Source: Candidatus Acetatifactor stercoripullorum
GTDB taxonomy: Bacteria > Bacillota > Clostridia > Lachnospirales > Lachnospiraceae
Assembly: GCA_019114005.1 (NCBI GenBank)
Contig: DXGH01000038.1
Location: 1 to 64,000 of the forward strand
Length of the DNA stretch: 64,000 bases
Direction of reading: 5' to 3'
Shown: positions 1 to 8,696 of the stretch, piece by piece
How the letters are laid out: each line of letters starts with the position of its first letter
Position numbering within the stretch: position 1 is the first letter of the stretch
The notes under the pieces: generated by a model
Seen by the model: only the letters and a program-made list of their open reading frames with translations
Told to the model about the DNA's origin: nothing
Database searches by the model: none
Program-made: the position numbers and the translations under genes

Positions 1-465
1 AAACACCAGAACAACTAAAAGGAGCCATCCGCAGTCTGGCAAAGAAAAAAAGAAATCCAATTTTCTTACCCCTTCCTGTTTGATGGCCGCCGGGTAATGG
101 TGAAAGCCTACACACAGGAAACCATACTGGCGGAAAAATACGAAACGATTATCCGAAGAAATGTAGGAAATACGCGGGCAAGAGATTTTTATGATTTACA
201 CCTTCTGTACCGGCTATACCGGGAAAATGCAGACTGGAACCTTCTAAAACAGGCGGTTCTTGCCACAGCAAAGAAAAGAGATTCCCTATCCGTTTTGCAG
301 AACACGAAACGGATTATGCTGGCATTAGAAGAATCAACCATCCTGCAGCATTTATGGAAAAGGTATCAGGCACAAAATTTATATGCAAGAGAGATTACAT
401 ATCCTGCTATCATGGAAACCGTAAAAGAGTTTACAGAGAAGATGAATTTCCAGCAAGAGAGGTGA
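1..465 (+). pseudogene. AbiEii/AbiGii-type nucleotidyltransferase toxin, C-terminal part, frameshifted
   Basis: This is the 3' part of a gene that begins before the window. The piece after about position 46 reads through VKAYTQETILAEKYETI and TRARDFYDLHLLYRLY. Both blocks are typical of the AbiEii/AbiGii toxin family, the nucleotidyltransferase-like toxin of type IV toxin-antitoxin and abortive-infection systems. The first 50 bases read in a different frame (TPEQLKGAIRSLAKKK) that stops at 81-83. The frame change falls in a run of seven A at 45-51, and six A would restore one continuous frame. A disrupted toxin is therefore the simplest reading, although a homopolymer sequencing error or transcriptional slippage is possible. 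The antitoxin (AbiEi type) would lie upstream and is not in view. The family call rests on remembered motifs only. Confidence 0.6.
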
Positions 466-472
466 ATGAAAA

Positions 473-973
473 TCAGCACAGATATCCGGTTTCCCTTACC
501 AGCTCAATACACTCCTTCCCCGTGATATGCTCCACTGTCATTTCCAGCATACACAAGGGCTTCCAGTCCTTTTCAATGTAAGCCTCCCTGTTCTGCCGTG
601 TATCCTTCGGCGCATACTTAAGGGCCAGTTTTTCAATGGCCCTTCGCTTCTCATCGTCCTCCTCCAGGATGCGGATGGTTCCAAAGACGATCACACTGCG
701 GAACAATGTGGTGTATTTCTCGGGAAGCACCTGATCCTGCCCGATCACACAAAAGGACGCCTTGGAATTTCTCCTGACCGCATCCAGCTTATGTCCGCTT
801 TTGGCACAGTGAAAATAAAGCCTGTCCCCGTCGTAAACATAGCTGATGGGCACGGCATAAGGGTAATCCTCATCGCCGGACAGGGCAAGCACGCCGGAGG
901 TTCCCTCATCTAAAATCTGGCGGCTTTCCTCCATGGATAACTGCTGTTTTTTTCTTCTCATTTCACGAAACAT
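473..973 (-). CDS. NimA-like pyridoxamine 5'-phosphate oxidase family flavoprotein
   Basis: The product is 166 residues and has the split-barrel flavin-binding pattern of the pyridoxamine 5'-phosphate oxidase/NimA group: GVLALSGDEDYPYAVPISYVYDGDRLYFHCA near residues 27-57, then GHKLDAVRRNSKASFCVIG. Members bind FMN or a related cofactor in the cytoplasm, and some reduce nitroimidazoles. The real substrate cannot be told from sequence. The ATG at 971-973 follows a strong AGGAGG site. The start overlaps the end of the upstream O-antigen-ligase-like gene by 11 bases, so the two are probably translationally coupled although their functions look unrelated. The 3' end lies 7 bases from the end of the broken toxin gene on the other strand. 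Confidence 0.8.
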   Translation of the reverse strand: MFREMRRKKQQLSMEESRQILDEGTSGVLALSGDEDYPYAVPISYVYDGDRLYFHCAKSGHKLDAVRRNSKASFCVIGQDQVLPEKYTTLFRSVIVFGTIRILEEDDEKRRAIEKLALKYAPKDTRQNREAYIEKDWKPLCMLEMTVEHITGKECIELVRETGYLC

Positions 974-2618
974 TTTCTTTCCTCCTCTGATAAGCCTCCC
1001 CTATCCCAAAAATTACAAACATAGTGGATACGTTCATAGCCTGCTGGAAGCTGAACATATTGTTTACGGTGTAGGCCAGCAGGCAGAAGCCCGCTGCGGC
1101 TGTTATGTAGTTTCTATCCCTTTGTCTGATATATCTGACTATGGCGCTGACAATCATGCCCACATAGGCTGTAGCTCCCGTCACGCCCGTGTTTACCAGA
1201 ACCGTAAGCCATTCGTTATGGGCGTTTGTAAGTCTGGCCTCCCCAAACCGTTCCCTCACCAAGGAAAGCAGCTCTTCGCTCCCGTTTCCATACAGGTAGG
1301 CCGCCATACAGTCCGGTCCCACTCCAATCAGCCTGTGCAGAAAATCCTGTTCCAAAAAGCACATAAGTCCCGCTTTCCAGGTGGCTCCCCTGTTGCTGCC
1401 CCAGGCGGGGGAGAAGGTAAAAGCACTGATCTGAGACAGCGGCCCGATGCAGCCGGGATAAAGAGTATTCACACAAATCAATGCACCAATGACCGCCGCC
1501 AAAAGAAGAATCCCGATGCACATCCCCCGGGTCAGCCTCACTGCCAGTCTCTCGGGATAATCCTTCTTCTTTCTTATCCAGACAATGCCCAGATAGGCAA
1601 GCGCCGACACTGCTGTCATAACAATAGGCAGAGGGCTTCCTGTCAAAAGCTCCGAAACCGTGTCGGAATAGGTCATGCTCTCAGGAAATATCCGGCGTAT
1701 ACAAAAAATGATAAGACAGACGGCAGAAAAAAGCAGCAAAATCAGCCAAAGCTGCTGCATTCTCTCCCCCTTTGGCGCGGAAAGCCACAAAAGCACAAGC
1801 ACCACTGCTGCCAGCGACACGATACCGCTGCTGCTGCCCTGGGTGGCCAGGGTTGCAAACCCTGCCGCCACATATGCGCCAAACAAAGCCCTCTGCCAGG
1901 GCTTTTGGGCCGCCTGCTGCCACAGCAGGAACACGCCTCCGAAGAACACTGAGACCAGATACCCGCAGTACCAGTTGATATTTCCTATGGTAGAGATAAA
2001 CTGAACGTTTTTCACCTGCATATCCAGTGGATAAATGCCGAAGCGGTTTAGAAAGCCCAAAAGAAATACCACCCCGGACACCGGGAAAACCAGAAAAAAC
2101 AACTCCTTTCTGGGGTTCCACAGTCTGGACAGGAAAAAATAAATGCAAAGCAGCGCAAGCTGGGGATACAATCCCATAAACCACCAATCCTCACCCCACA
2201 AGGCAGTGTCCCGATACCGGGAGCAGGCGTAGGAGACAAGCAGGACAATCCCGTATAAAAGAGCGAATCCATCTGTCAGGGACAGGCTCTTTTTCAGGCC
2301 TTTCCAAAGACCTTCCCCCTCTTGCTCTGTCTCGTTCTTTTTTGCTCTGCCCCTTTGGAGGCATTCTATCAGCGAAGCTGCCAGATAACACAAAAGAAGG
2401 GGAAAAAGCAGCCTTCCGGCCATAACGCTGACCTGATTAAAAAAGGTGGATTTGTCCGTTCCGATATGAGAATAGCCCTCCTCCTGATAAAAGGGCAGCA
2501 CACCCAGTATCAAAAGGATATAAAGGCAGAGAATATAATGAATTACCTGCTGGAAAAATTTCTTTACGGAAAGGGCTGCTGACTCTGTTTCCCTGGACTT
2601 ACGGATAAGACGGCTCAT
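963..2618 (-). CDS. O-antigen ligase / Wzy-type polymerase-like membrane protein
   Basis: From the chosen start the protein has 551 residues with roughly a dozen hydrophobic membrane segments. A long outer loop near the C-terminus contains GVGPDCMAAYLY and then NAHNEWLTVLVNTG. This arrangement is typical of the Wzy_C/WaaL family, in which an extracytoplasmic loop with a conserved histidine ligates or polymerises lipid-linked glycans at the cell surface. I chose the ATG at 2618 because GGAGG lies 5-6 bases upstream. An in-frame ATG at 2678 with a weaker AAGGGG site would add 20 residues. The frame stays open to 3212, but that part lies within the AI-2E permease gene and is only a shadow. No glycosyltransferases are adjacent, so the polymer is unknown. 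Confidence 0.75.
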   Translation of the reverse strand: MSRLIRKSRETESAALSVKKFFQQVIHYILCLYILLILGVLPFYQEEGYSHIGTDKSTFFNQVSVMAGRLLFPLLLCYLAASLIECLQRGRAKKNETEQEGEGLWKGLKKSLSLTDGFALLYGIVLLVSYACSRYRDTALWGEDWWFMGLYPQLALLCIYFFLSRLWNPRKELFFLVFPVSGVVFLLGFLNRFGIYPLDMQVKNVQFISTIGNINWYCGYLVSVFFGGVFLLWQQAAQKPWQRALFGAYVAAGFATLATQGSSSGIVSLAAVVLVLLWLSAPKGERMQQLWLILLLFSAVCLIIFCIRRIFPESMTYSDTVSELLTGSPLPIVMTAVSALAYLGIVWIRKKKDYPERLAVRLTRGMCIGILLLAAVIGALICVNTLYPGCIGPLSQISAFTFSPAWGSNRGATWKAGLMCFLEQDFLHRLIGVGPDCMAAYLYGNGSEELLSLVRERFGEARLTNAHNEWLTVLVNTGVTGATAYVGMIVSAIVRYIRQRDRNYITAAAGFCLLAYTVNNMFSFQQAMNVSTMFVIFGIGEAYQRRKENVS

Positions 2619-2719
2619 AATTTCCTCCGTTGTTGTTTTATCGTCCTGGAAGCTGTTTTTCCCGGACGCTTCTATCATAGCCCATTCCCCTTCTTTCGTC
2701 AAATTTTGCAGGTGTGTTT

Positions 2720-3787
2720 CTACTCCCGGGTAAGTACGCCCTCCTTTGCCTCCATTCTCCTTCGAATGCTCAGATAAGTCTGATAAATCAAAATAAATCC
2801 AAGAGGGCCCTTGATGATTCCCCAAATGCCAAAGAGACCGATTCCAGCATACAGGGAGATCAGCACCGCAATGGGCGTTACCCCGATACGCTTTCCAATC
2901 AGCCGGGGTTCCAGAAATTCCCTTAAAAATATGCAGACCACATAAAGCGCGATGCAAAGAGCCGCCCTGCCAAAGCTTCCGTAAAAAAGCTGGAGCAGCG
3001 CCAGGGGAATCAGCACAATTCCCGTTCCCACAAAGGGGAGCGCGTCCAGAATGCCCGCCAAAAGCCCCCAGAGCACTCCATGGCGGACGCCCCCGATTCC
3101 AAGACCCAGAGCGCACACCGCCCCGATCACGCTCATGATAATCACCTGGGCTTTCACAAAGGTGGCAATATACCGGATAATGCCGCAGATCACCTCCAAC
3201 AGCACATGGCATTCCTCCCTGTCCAGCAGCCGGTTCATGATGTCATCATAATCCTTGGCCAACAGCACCGCCGCAATGAGAAAGGTCATCAAAAATCCAC
3301 CCACAGCCCCCGCAGCCTTCACATACTCCCAGGACTGGGACAGCATTCCCGGCACAGTTTCCAGCTGAAAATAGTCGATTCCCTCCTGGATGCGGCTTAA
3401 AATCGTGTCCTCCAGATAAACGCTGTCCACACCGATCATACCGCCCACTGTCTCACAAATTCTGTGCACAATCACCTGAAGCTCTCCATACAAAGCGTCC
3501 AGCCCGTCAATCCAGCCCGGCAGGCTCCCCACAATCCAGGAAAACAAAATCCAGATTAATGACACTAAAATTGCACCAGCCACCAGCAGAAGAATAATTG
3601 CGCCAATTTGTCTGTGGATATGCAGTTTTTCCTGCATTTTTTTCATAGTGGGCCCAAAAATTGTGACAAAAAGCATGGCTGTCAGAACCGGAGCCACCAA
3701 AGGGGTGATATACTCCAGAAAAAAATATACGGCTCCCGTCAAAAGAAGCAGCAGCACCACTTTATTGTTCTTCCATCTGCTTAACAT
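2720..3787 (-). CDS. AI-2E family transporter (PF01594-type permease)
   Basis: The product is about 355 residues with seven to eight hydrophobic segments in the pattern of this family: an N-terminal pair of helices (VVLLLLLTGAVYFFLEYI, VAPVLTAMLFVTIFGP), a central soluble stretch with SLPGWIDGLDALYGEL, and a C-terminal bundle with GILDALPFVGTGIVLIPLAL and EPRLIGKRIGV. Family members export small molecules or ions, such as AI-2 (TqsA) or act as Na+/H+ antiporters. The substrate is not known here, and the LuxS gene 38 kb away is not evidence for AI-2 transport. The ATG at 3787 has AAGGGG about 9 bases upstream. A GTG at 3805 would add six residues. It stands upstream of the O-antigen-ligase-like gene on the same strand. 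Confidence 0.85.
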   Translation of the reverse strand: MLSRWKNNKVVLLLLLTGAVYFFLEYITPLVAPVLTAMLFVTIFGPTMKKMQEKLHIHRQIGAIILLLVAGAILVSLIWILFSWIVGSLPGWIDGLDALYGELQVIVHRICETVGGMIGVDSVYLEDTILSRIQEGIDYFQLETVPGMLSQSWEYVKAAGAVGGFLMTFLIAAVLLAKDYDDIMNRLLDREECHVLLEVICGIIRYIATFVKAQVIIMSVIGAVCALGLGIGGVRHGVLWGLLAGILDALPFVGTGIVLIPLALLQLFYGSFGRAALCIALYVVCIFLREFLEPRLIGKRIGVTPIAVLISLYAGIGLFGIWGIIKGPLGFILIYQTYLSIRRRMEAKEGVLTRE

Positions 3788-3842
3788 ACCATATTGCCCC
3801 TTCACCTTTTTCTAAGGATTAGTATGGTATTTTTCCCCGGAA

Positions 3843-4577
3843 TTATAAGCTGCCCTTGGGATCCGTTTCTATTTCAAAAAAAGAAAAGGCCTTGGCGCCA
3901 GGCCTGATCTGAAAGTGCATGGGTCTTTTGGTCACCGGATGGCGCAGGCTGATATCAAAGGCGCAGAGGGCAGCGCTTCCAATGCCCAGCTTCTCCGCCG
4001 CCTGAAACGACTCTTCATTTCCATATTTCACATCTCCCAAAAGGGGCATCCCGGCATGGGCCATCTGGGCCCGTATCTGATGAAAGCGTCCTGTTTCAAT
4101 GGAAATTTCCGCCAGAGAAAGCAGATAGTTTCCAAAGGATGCCTTCTGCTGAATACGGTAATGCAAAACCGCCCGCTTGGCCTCTTTAAAATGGGAATCT
4201 GCAGGAGACAAAATCTGCGCCCTTTGATTTTTGTCCTTATACAAATAATCCACCAATTCCCCCTGGTCACGGGGCGGTTGTCCACAGACCACGGCATAAT
4301 AACGCTTTTTCAGCTCTCCCCTGGCAAGCTGGCCTGTAAGGGCCGCCGCAGCCTCCTTGGTTTTGGCAAAAACCAAAAGCCCCTCCACAGGCTGATCCAG
4401 CCGGTGGATGATTCCCAGATAGGGCTCATCCTTCCCTTTCCTTCCTCTGTCCGCCAAAGCATTTTTCAGCTCGCTTACCACGTCCGGCTTTCCGATGGCG
4501 GCAGTCTGAACTGCAAGCCCTGAGGGCTTTCTCACAATCAGCAATGCCTGGTCCTGATAAAGAATCTCTGTTTTCAT
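3843..4577 (-). CDS. RluA-family pseudouridine synthase
   Basis: This 244-residue protein has the RluA catalytic block LGIIHRLDQPVEGLLVFAK near residues 53-71, whose aspartate attacks the target uridine. Later blocks GRFHQIRAQMAHAGMPLLGDVKYG and LCAFDISLRHPVT also belong to the family. It isomerises uridine to pseudouridine in ribosomal or transfer RNA in the cytoplasm. There is no S4 domain at the N-terminus, so it is the short type, and the RNA site cannot be assigned. Its ATG overlaps the stop of the upstream rRNA methyltransferase in an ATGA arrangement (4574-4577), so the pair is a tight operon devoted to RNA modification. Confidence 0.88.
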   Translation of the reverse strand: MKTEILYQDQALLIVRKPSGLAVQTAAIGKPDVVSELKNALADRGRKGKDEPYLGIIHRLDQPVEGLLVFAKTKEAAAALTGQLARGELKKRYYAVVCGQPPRDQGELVDYLYKDKNQRAQILSPADSHFKEAKRAVLHYRIQQKASFGNYLLSLAEISIETGRFHQIRAQMAHAGMPLLGDVKYGNEESFQAAEKLGIGSAALCAFDISLRHPVTKRPMHFQIRPGAKAFSFFEIETDPKGSL

Positions 4578-5956
4578 TTTCTAAGCCCCTTGGGATAATG
4601 ATTTTTCATAATGCCTCCTGCAAGCTTTCCCCAGCCCATGCTGCAGCCGTCCACACAGATCAGATACCAGCCCTTTTCCCCCGACGCCGGAAAGGTCTGT
4701 CCGCTTAAATAAGCCCTTGCCTGAGGATCCTCTGCATCCAGGTTCCACACATGAACGGCCTCCCCGGGGAGCAGGGCCAGAGCCAGGGCATGGGAGGGCT
4801 CAAAGCGGTTCTTTTTTAAGGTTCCCAGATGCAGTCCGGGCCTGAGAACCTTAAGCCCCTTAAGGCTTGGCAGCTCCCCGGGCGCAAGATAAAGCTGATC
4901 TCCGAATTTCAAATACTTCCCGGAAAAAGACCATTTCAAAAATTCTCTCTGAAAGGCCGTCCACTCCCCAAGCTCCCTCTCCGGCAAGCCCTTTTCCAGA
5001 CCATTTCTCCCCTCCGGGCGCAGTCCTTCCTCCAGTTCTCCCGCCTTTTTTAGAAGGGCGGCAAAATGCCCCTCTCCTTTCACATGATGGGGCCACAGGC
5101 GCAACGTGCCCTCCAGTCCCGGAACCGGGTTTTCAATCCACTGGGGCCTCCCCTGGCAGGCCGTCGCCTTTTGGGCCCCCTGGCAAAACCGTTCCTGATT
5201 CACCGGCACAATGGAAAATTCCGGATGCCTCTTTAAAAATCGGCTCACACTTCCCTCGTTTTCCAAAGGCGCAAAGGTGCAGGTAGAATAGACCATCCTG
5301 CCCCCAGACCGAAGCATTTCAGCCGCCTGTTCCAGAATCTCATCCTGACGGTGGGCACAGCGCTCCACGTTCTCCGGGCTCCACTCCGCGCAGGCCTCCT
5401 CATTTTTTCGAAACATCCCTTCCCCCGAACAGGGGGCGTCCACCAAAATGGCATCAAAATATCCGGGGAAAAGCTTTGAGAGCGTCTCCGGGGCTTCATT
5501 GGTGACACAAGCATTCTTCACGCCCATTCTTTCTATATTTTCCGACAAAATTCTGGCTCTGGCAGGATGAATCTCATTGCACACCAAAAGGCCCCTTCCC
5601 TTGAGACAGGCAGCCAGCTGTGTGCTTTTTCCTCCGGGAGCAGCGCACAAATCAAGCACCCTCTCCCCCGGCTGCAGTGCAAGAAGGGGTGCAGGCGCCA
5701 TGGCGCTGGGCTCCTGAATGTAATAGGCCCCGGCCTCATGGAGGGGATGCTTCCCCGGCTGATCCTCTTTTTCATAATAATAGCCTCCCTCTGCCCAGGG
5801 GACAGGCGTTAAGTGAAAGGGAAGACTCTCCCCCTTCACCTTTCCCAGGTTCACACGCAGAGCCTGACAGCTTTCCTGTGTAAGGTTTTTTACAAACACC
5901 TCATATTCCTCTCCAAGCAAACCCTTCATTCTATCCAAAAAAGGCTGGGGCAGCAT
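4574..5956 (-). CDS. RsmF/NOL1-NOP2-Sun type rRNA (cytosine-C5-)-methyltransferase
   Basis: The 460-residue protein contains the SAM-dependent m5C methyltransferase core: DLCAAPGGKSTQLAA (motif I), DAILVDAPCSGEGMFRKN (motif IV with the PC cysteine) and MVYSTCTFAPLENE (motif VI with the catalytic TC cysteine). The C-terminal third, ending GWGKLAGGIMKNHYPKGLRK, matches the RNA-binding tail found in RsmF-like proteins of Firmicutes, and length is normal for that group. It methylates cytosine in 16S rRNA using S-adenosylmethionine; the exact base is inferred from family only. GGGAGG lies 8 bases before the ATG. It is the first gene of a two-gene operon with the overlapping RluA-type synthase. Confidence 0.88.
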   Translation of the reverse strand: MLPQPFLDRMKGLLGEEYEVFVKNLTQESCQALRVNLGKVKGESLPFHLTPVPWAEGGYYYEKEDQPGKHPLHEAGAYYIQEPSAMAPAPLLALQPGERVLDLCAAPGGKSTQLAACLKGRGLLVCNEIHPARARILSENIERMGVKNACVTNEAPETLSKLFPGYFDAILVDAPCSGEGMFRKNEEACAEWSPENVERCAHRQDEILEQAAEMLRSGGRMVYSTCTFAPLENEGSVSRFLKRHPEFSIVPVNQERFCQGAQKATACQGRPQWIENPVPGLEGTLRLWPHHVKGEGHFAALLKKAGELEEGLRPEGRNGLEKGLPERELGEWTAFQREFLKWSFSGKYLKFGDQLYLAPGELPSLKGLKVLRPGLHLGTLKKNRFEPSHALALALLPGEAVHVWNLDAEDPQARAYLSGQTFPASGEKGWYLICVDGCSMGWGKLAGGIMKNHYPKGLRK

Positions 5957-6425
5957 AGCTTCATCCTCCCTATTACTTTGTCTGGCTAAAAGCTGACAGC
6001 ATCTTTATAGGGATTATACCACATTCATTTTCTGTCTGCACCAGAATATAGTTGCGAAGCGCTCCATCCTTCCTTATACTATAATTATAAAAAGATGTTG
6101 AGGTCAAAAGGGGGTTCTGTCACAAATCATCAGAATTGTTTGTCATCTGCAGGAGTCTTAGTTGCTCCTGGAATCAACAAAGTTGCGTTGTGAGAAAAAA
6201 ATCCGCTTGTTTGAGCGCAGCGAGTTCGGATTTTTTAGAACGCATTTAGCAAATTTGTTGATTCCTGGCGCAACTTGACTCCGAAGCCGCAAACAATTCT
6301 GACGATTTGTGACAGGGAGTTCTTTTGACCCTGACATCATAAAAGTACCATGATCCGTTTACGGCGGATTGAAGGATTAAGATTTCTGATTACAAAGCCG
6401 CTCACGCGGCAGAATGAGAGGAAAT
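5957..6425. other. Intergenic region with a long palindrome, no gene
   Basis: This 469-base gap separates the divergent rsmF-like gene and the first propeller-SBP lipoprotein gene. Its main content is the long imperfect palindrome at 6093-6340, described separately. A short perfect stem GCCGC-tcac-GCGGC lies at 6398-6411, just before the lipoprotein start. A short frame on the minus strand (6158-6340) lies wholly inside the palindrome and is not considered a gene. Confidence 0.7.
6093..6340. repeat. Long imperfect palindrome, about 250 bp (MITE-like or intergenic repeat)
   Basis: The two halves are near reverse complements over about 120 bases each, centred near 6216. Outer ends are GATGTTGAGGTCAAAAG (from 6094) against CTTTTGACCCTGACATC (to 6338). 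Next come CACAAATCATCAGAATTG (6121) against CAATTCTGACGATTTGTG, then GGAATCAACAAA (6170) against TTTGTTGATTCC. The centre has AATCCG...CGGATT around TTGAGCGCAGCGAG. The structure would fold into one long hairpin in RNA or a cruciform in DNA. It carries no coding sequence, so it fits a non-autonomous mobile element or a dispersed intergenic repeat. No target-site duplication could be confirmed by eye. Confidence 0.75.
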
Positions 6426-8630
6426 ATGAAAAAAAGACTTTTAGGCAGCTGTCTTTTCCTTTTGCTTTTCTGTCTCACCGGCTGTGGCCAAAAGGGGGAG
6501 GATAGCTCCCCTTCGGACAACGCCCCAGCAAAGCCCTCCGGCATTCTGGTTCCCACTGCAGAATTTGTACAGGTGAAAGCACCCTTTGACCCCATCAATG
6601 CTTATTGCTGGGTGGAGGATGCTTTAATATACCGGGAATACCTTACTCCAGAAGGGTCGGAAAATATGCAGTCTTTTCTGCAGCAGGCCCCAATAGACGC
6701 AAGCACTCAGCCTGCGGTTTTGAAGCAGACAGACTCTTCAGCGGAACATCTCTATCTGTTTTTCACCGACAGGGATGACAATTTGTACCTGTTTGGCATG
6801 CGTCTGTCCGATGAAAGCCTTTATCTGCAGAAGCAAAGCGCTGCTGGGGAAATTCTTTACTGTAATTATTTTCCCACCTCAACCCTACAGGTTCCCTCTC
6901 CGGCCTATCTGACCAAGGGCTTTGCGGATTCTGGCGGAAATGTCCTTTTGCTGGACCAAAGCAATGGCATGGGTTATTTTTTCAACACTGCCGGGGAGTA
7001 TATAGGCGCCTCCCCCACAGAGCTTTCCCAGGGGGAGCTTGTCACAGGGCAGGACGGAGCATCCTATCTGTGGCAGCAGGATTACCAAAGCGTAGATGAT
7101 ATCATGCTTTTGCAGAGGGCAGACATGGAAAGAGGCTATTTCGGTGCGGTAGAAACCAGGAAAATGACGGATTTTCTGGATGCTCCCCTCGGCGCTTATG
7201 CCCTTTTCAGCGGCTATGAACAGGGAATTCTGCTCTCCACCAGCCACAGTCTTTGGCGTTACGACCCCGAAAGCAGCCAGGGGGAGCTGCTCCTTGACTG
7301 GCAGGACGCCAATATCAATATAGACGGCTCCTGTGTGGAGGGTATCCGTTTTGCAGACTGGCAGAGTTCTGATCTTGCAGATCTTGAAGTGCTTTTGTAT
7401 GATTGGCGCTCCTCTGTGGCGGAAAGTGCCAGAATTGTTTATGTGGATCAGGCTTACCTTCCGCAGAAGCAGACTGTGCTTCTCGGCGTTTCGCCCTATG
7501 CGGACATGGATCGCTTAGTGCTTGGCTTTAACAGAAACAGCAAGGAATACAGTGTGGAGCTTATCACCTATGACACCGGCATGCTGGAGGAAGCCATGAT
7601 GTACGGCAGCGGGCAGATTCCGGATCTTTTAGATATTCAATGGATTACCCCCGAGCTTTTGGCGGGAAAGGGGCTTTTGGAGGATTTGGAGCCTTATTTC
7701 CAGGACAGTGATACGGTGTCAAAGGAGGATCTGCTGCCCGCTGTCTGGGAGGCGGGCTTTGTGGGGGATCGTTTCTGCGGCGCTGTGGTCAGCTTCAGTA
7801 TTCATACTCTGGACTGCCGGGCGGAAAATCTCTCTGCACAGGGCTGGACAGCGGAAGATTTTTTTGCCCTGGAAGAGGACTATCCGGAAAGCCGTCCATT
7901 GGAATACTATCAATATTCCAATGTATTCCGGATTCTCACCACAGCCTGCCTGGACGACTTTATTGATTGGGAGGAGAAAACCTGCAGCTTTGACAGTGAG
8001 GAATTTATCCGTCTGCTGGAGCAGATGGGAACCCTGCACCTGCAGGATTCTGATCAAATCAACTACCCAGAAGTCACTTACCTGGACGATGAAATAAACG
8101 CCTTTACCTCCGGGGAATTTTTGATACGGTTTGCCTACTATTCCTCCCCCTACGACTACCACACCACCGCCGCAAAATATCAAGGTCAGGCAAAAAGTGT
8201 AGGCTATCCCACCACCGACGGCAGCCCCTTCCATGTGCTGGACCCCGCACAACAGCTCGCCATCTACAGCGGCTCCCAGTGCAAGGACGGCGCCTGGGCT
8301 TTTATAGAATACCTCTTATCAGAAGCGGAGCAGAGCTGGTACGGGGAAAGCGGCCGTGGCTTCCCGGTGAGAAAGGACTGCTTTGAGGCGTATCTGGACA
8401 AGCCCTTTGGCCAGAGGGCCCAATATATGGGGGATGCTGTCACCAAACAGGAAATGGACGCTCTTCGGTTTATGACAGAGCATATGTATGTAAGTCAGAG
8501 CATAAACAATAGGGTGATCAGCGAGGTTTTGTTTGAAGAAATAGACGCCTTTCTTTCCGGAGACAAAACATCCGCAGAGGCTGCAGAAATCATCCAGAAC
8601 CGGATACAGCTCTATTTCAATGAAATGTAA
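6426..8630 (+). CDS. Large lipoprotein: beta-propeller-like N-terminus fused to solute-binding-protein-like C-terminus (copy 1)
   Basis: The 734-residue product starts with a lipoprotein signal peptide ending LFCLTGC, with the lipidated Cys at 20. Residues about 60-340 are a string of beta-strand segments with repeated patterns such as NVLLLDQSNGMGYFFNTAG and ILLSTSHSLWRYDPESSQG, which suggests a beta-propeller. From about 350 (TVLLGVSPYADMDRLVLGFN) to the end it reads like a family-1 extracellular solute-binding protein, with LLDIQWITPELLAGKGLLEDLEPY and GAWAFIEYLLS. No permease genes are near, so it may be a surface sensor or binding protein rather than an importer subunit. The ATG at 6426 has GAGAGGA just upstream; an in-frame ATG at 6414 has no good site. 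Paralogues lie at 12451-14643 and 17728-19656. The propeller assignment is inference. Confidence 0.75.
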   Translation: MKKRLLGSCLFLLLFCLTGCGQKGEDSSPSDNAPAKPSGILVPTAEFVQVKAPFDPINAYCWVEDALIYREYLTPEGSENMQSFLQQAPIDASTQPAVLKQTDSSAEHLYLFFTDRDDNLYLFGMRLSDESLYLQKQSAAGEILYCNYFPTSTLQVPSPAYLTKGFADSGGNVLLLDQSNGMGYFFNTAGEYIGASPTELSQGELVTGQDGASYLWQQDYQSVDDIMLLQRADMERGYFGAVETRKMTDFLDAPLGAYALFSGYEQGILLSTSHSLWRYDPESSQGELLLDWQDANINIDGSCVEGIRFADWQSSDLADLEVLLYDWRSSVAESARIVYVDQAYLPQKQTVLLGVSPYADMDRLVLGFNRNSKEYSVELITYDTGMLEEAMMYGSGQIPDLLDIQWITPELLAGKGLLEDLEPYFQDSDTVSKEDLLPAVWEAGFVGDRFCGAVVSFSIHTLDCRAENLSAQGWTAEDFFALEEDYPESRPLEYYQYSNVFRILTTACLDDFIDWEEKTCSFDSEEFIRLLEQMGTLHLQDSDQINYPEVTYLDDEINAFTSGEFLIRFAYYSSPYDYHTTAAKYQGQAKSVGYPTTDGSPFHVLDPAQQLAIYSGSQCKDGAWAFIEYLLSEAEQSWYGESGRGFPVRKDCFEAYLDKPFGQRAQYMGDAVTKQEMDALRFMTEHMYVSQSINNRVISEVLFEEIDAFLSGDKTSAEAAEIIQNRIQLYFNEM

Positions 8631-8659
8631 AAGGGGCTGAAAAATACAGCGAAAAGAAG

Positions 8660-8687
8660 GCCGCGCAGCTTTCCCATTCTGCGCGGC
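8660..8687. terminator. Hairpin between convergent genes, probable bidirectional terminator
   Basis: GCCGCGCAG at 8660-8668 pairs perfectly with CTGCGCGGC at 8679-8687 across a 10-base loop. On the minus strand the stem is followed by the T-rich CTTCTTTTCGCTGTATTTTT, so it best serves the response-regulator operon. It also lies 30 bases after the lipoprotein stop on the plus strand. Confidence 0.65.
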
Positions 8688-8696
8688 ACAAAGCAT

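Noticed and set aside
933..1952. 339-residue frame on the plus strand
   Set aside because: It is antisense to the O-antigen-ligase-like gene, rich in His, Pro, Gln and Arg, and has no family signal or ribosome site.
2619..3212. N-terminal extension of the O-antigen-ligase-like frame by about 198 residues
   Set aside because: It runs antiparallel in frame terms through the AI-2E permease gene on the same strand, has no hydrophobic or family signal, and a strong ribosome site marks the start at 2618.
2720..3787. Naming the AI-2E family permease as the exporter of LuxS-made AI-2
   Set aside because: The family has several different substrates and the gene is 38 kb from luxS, so no functional link can be claimed.
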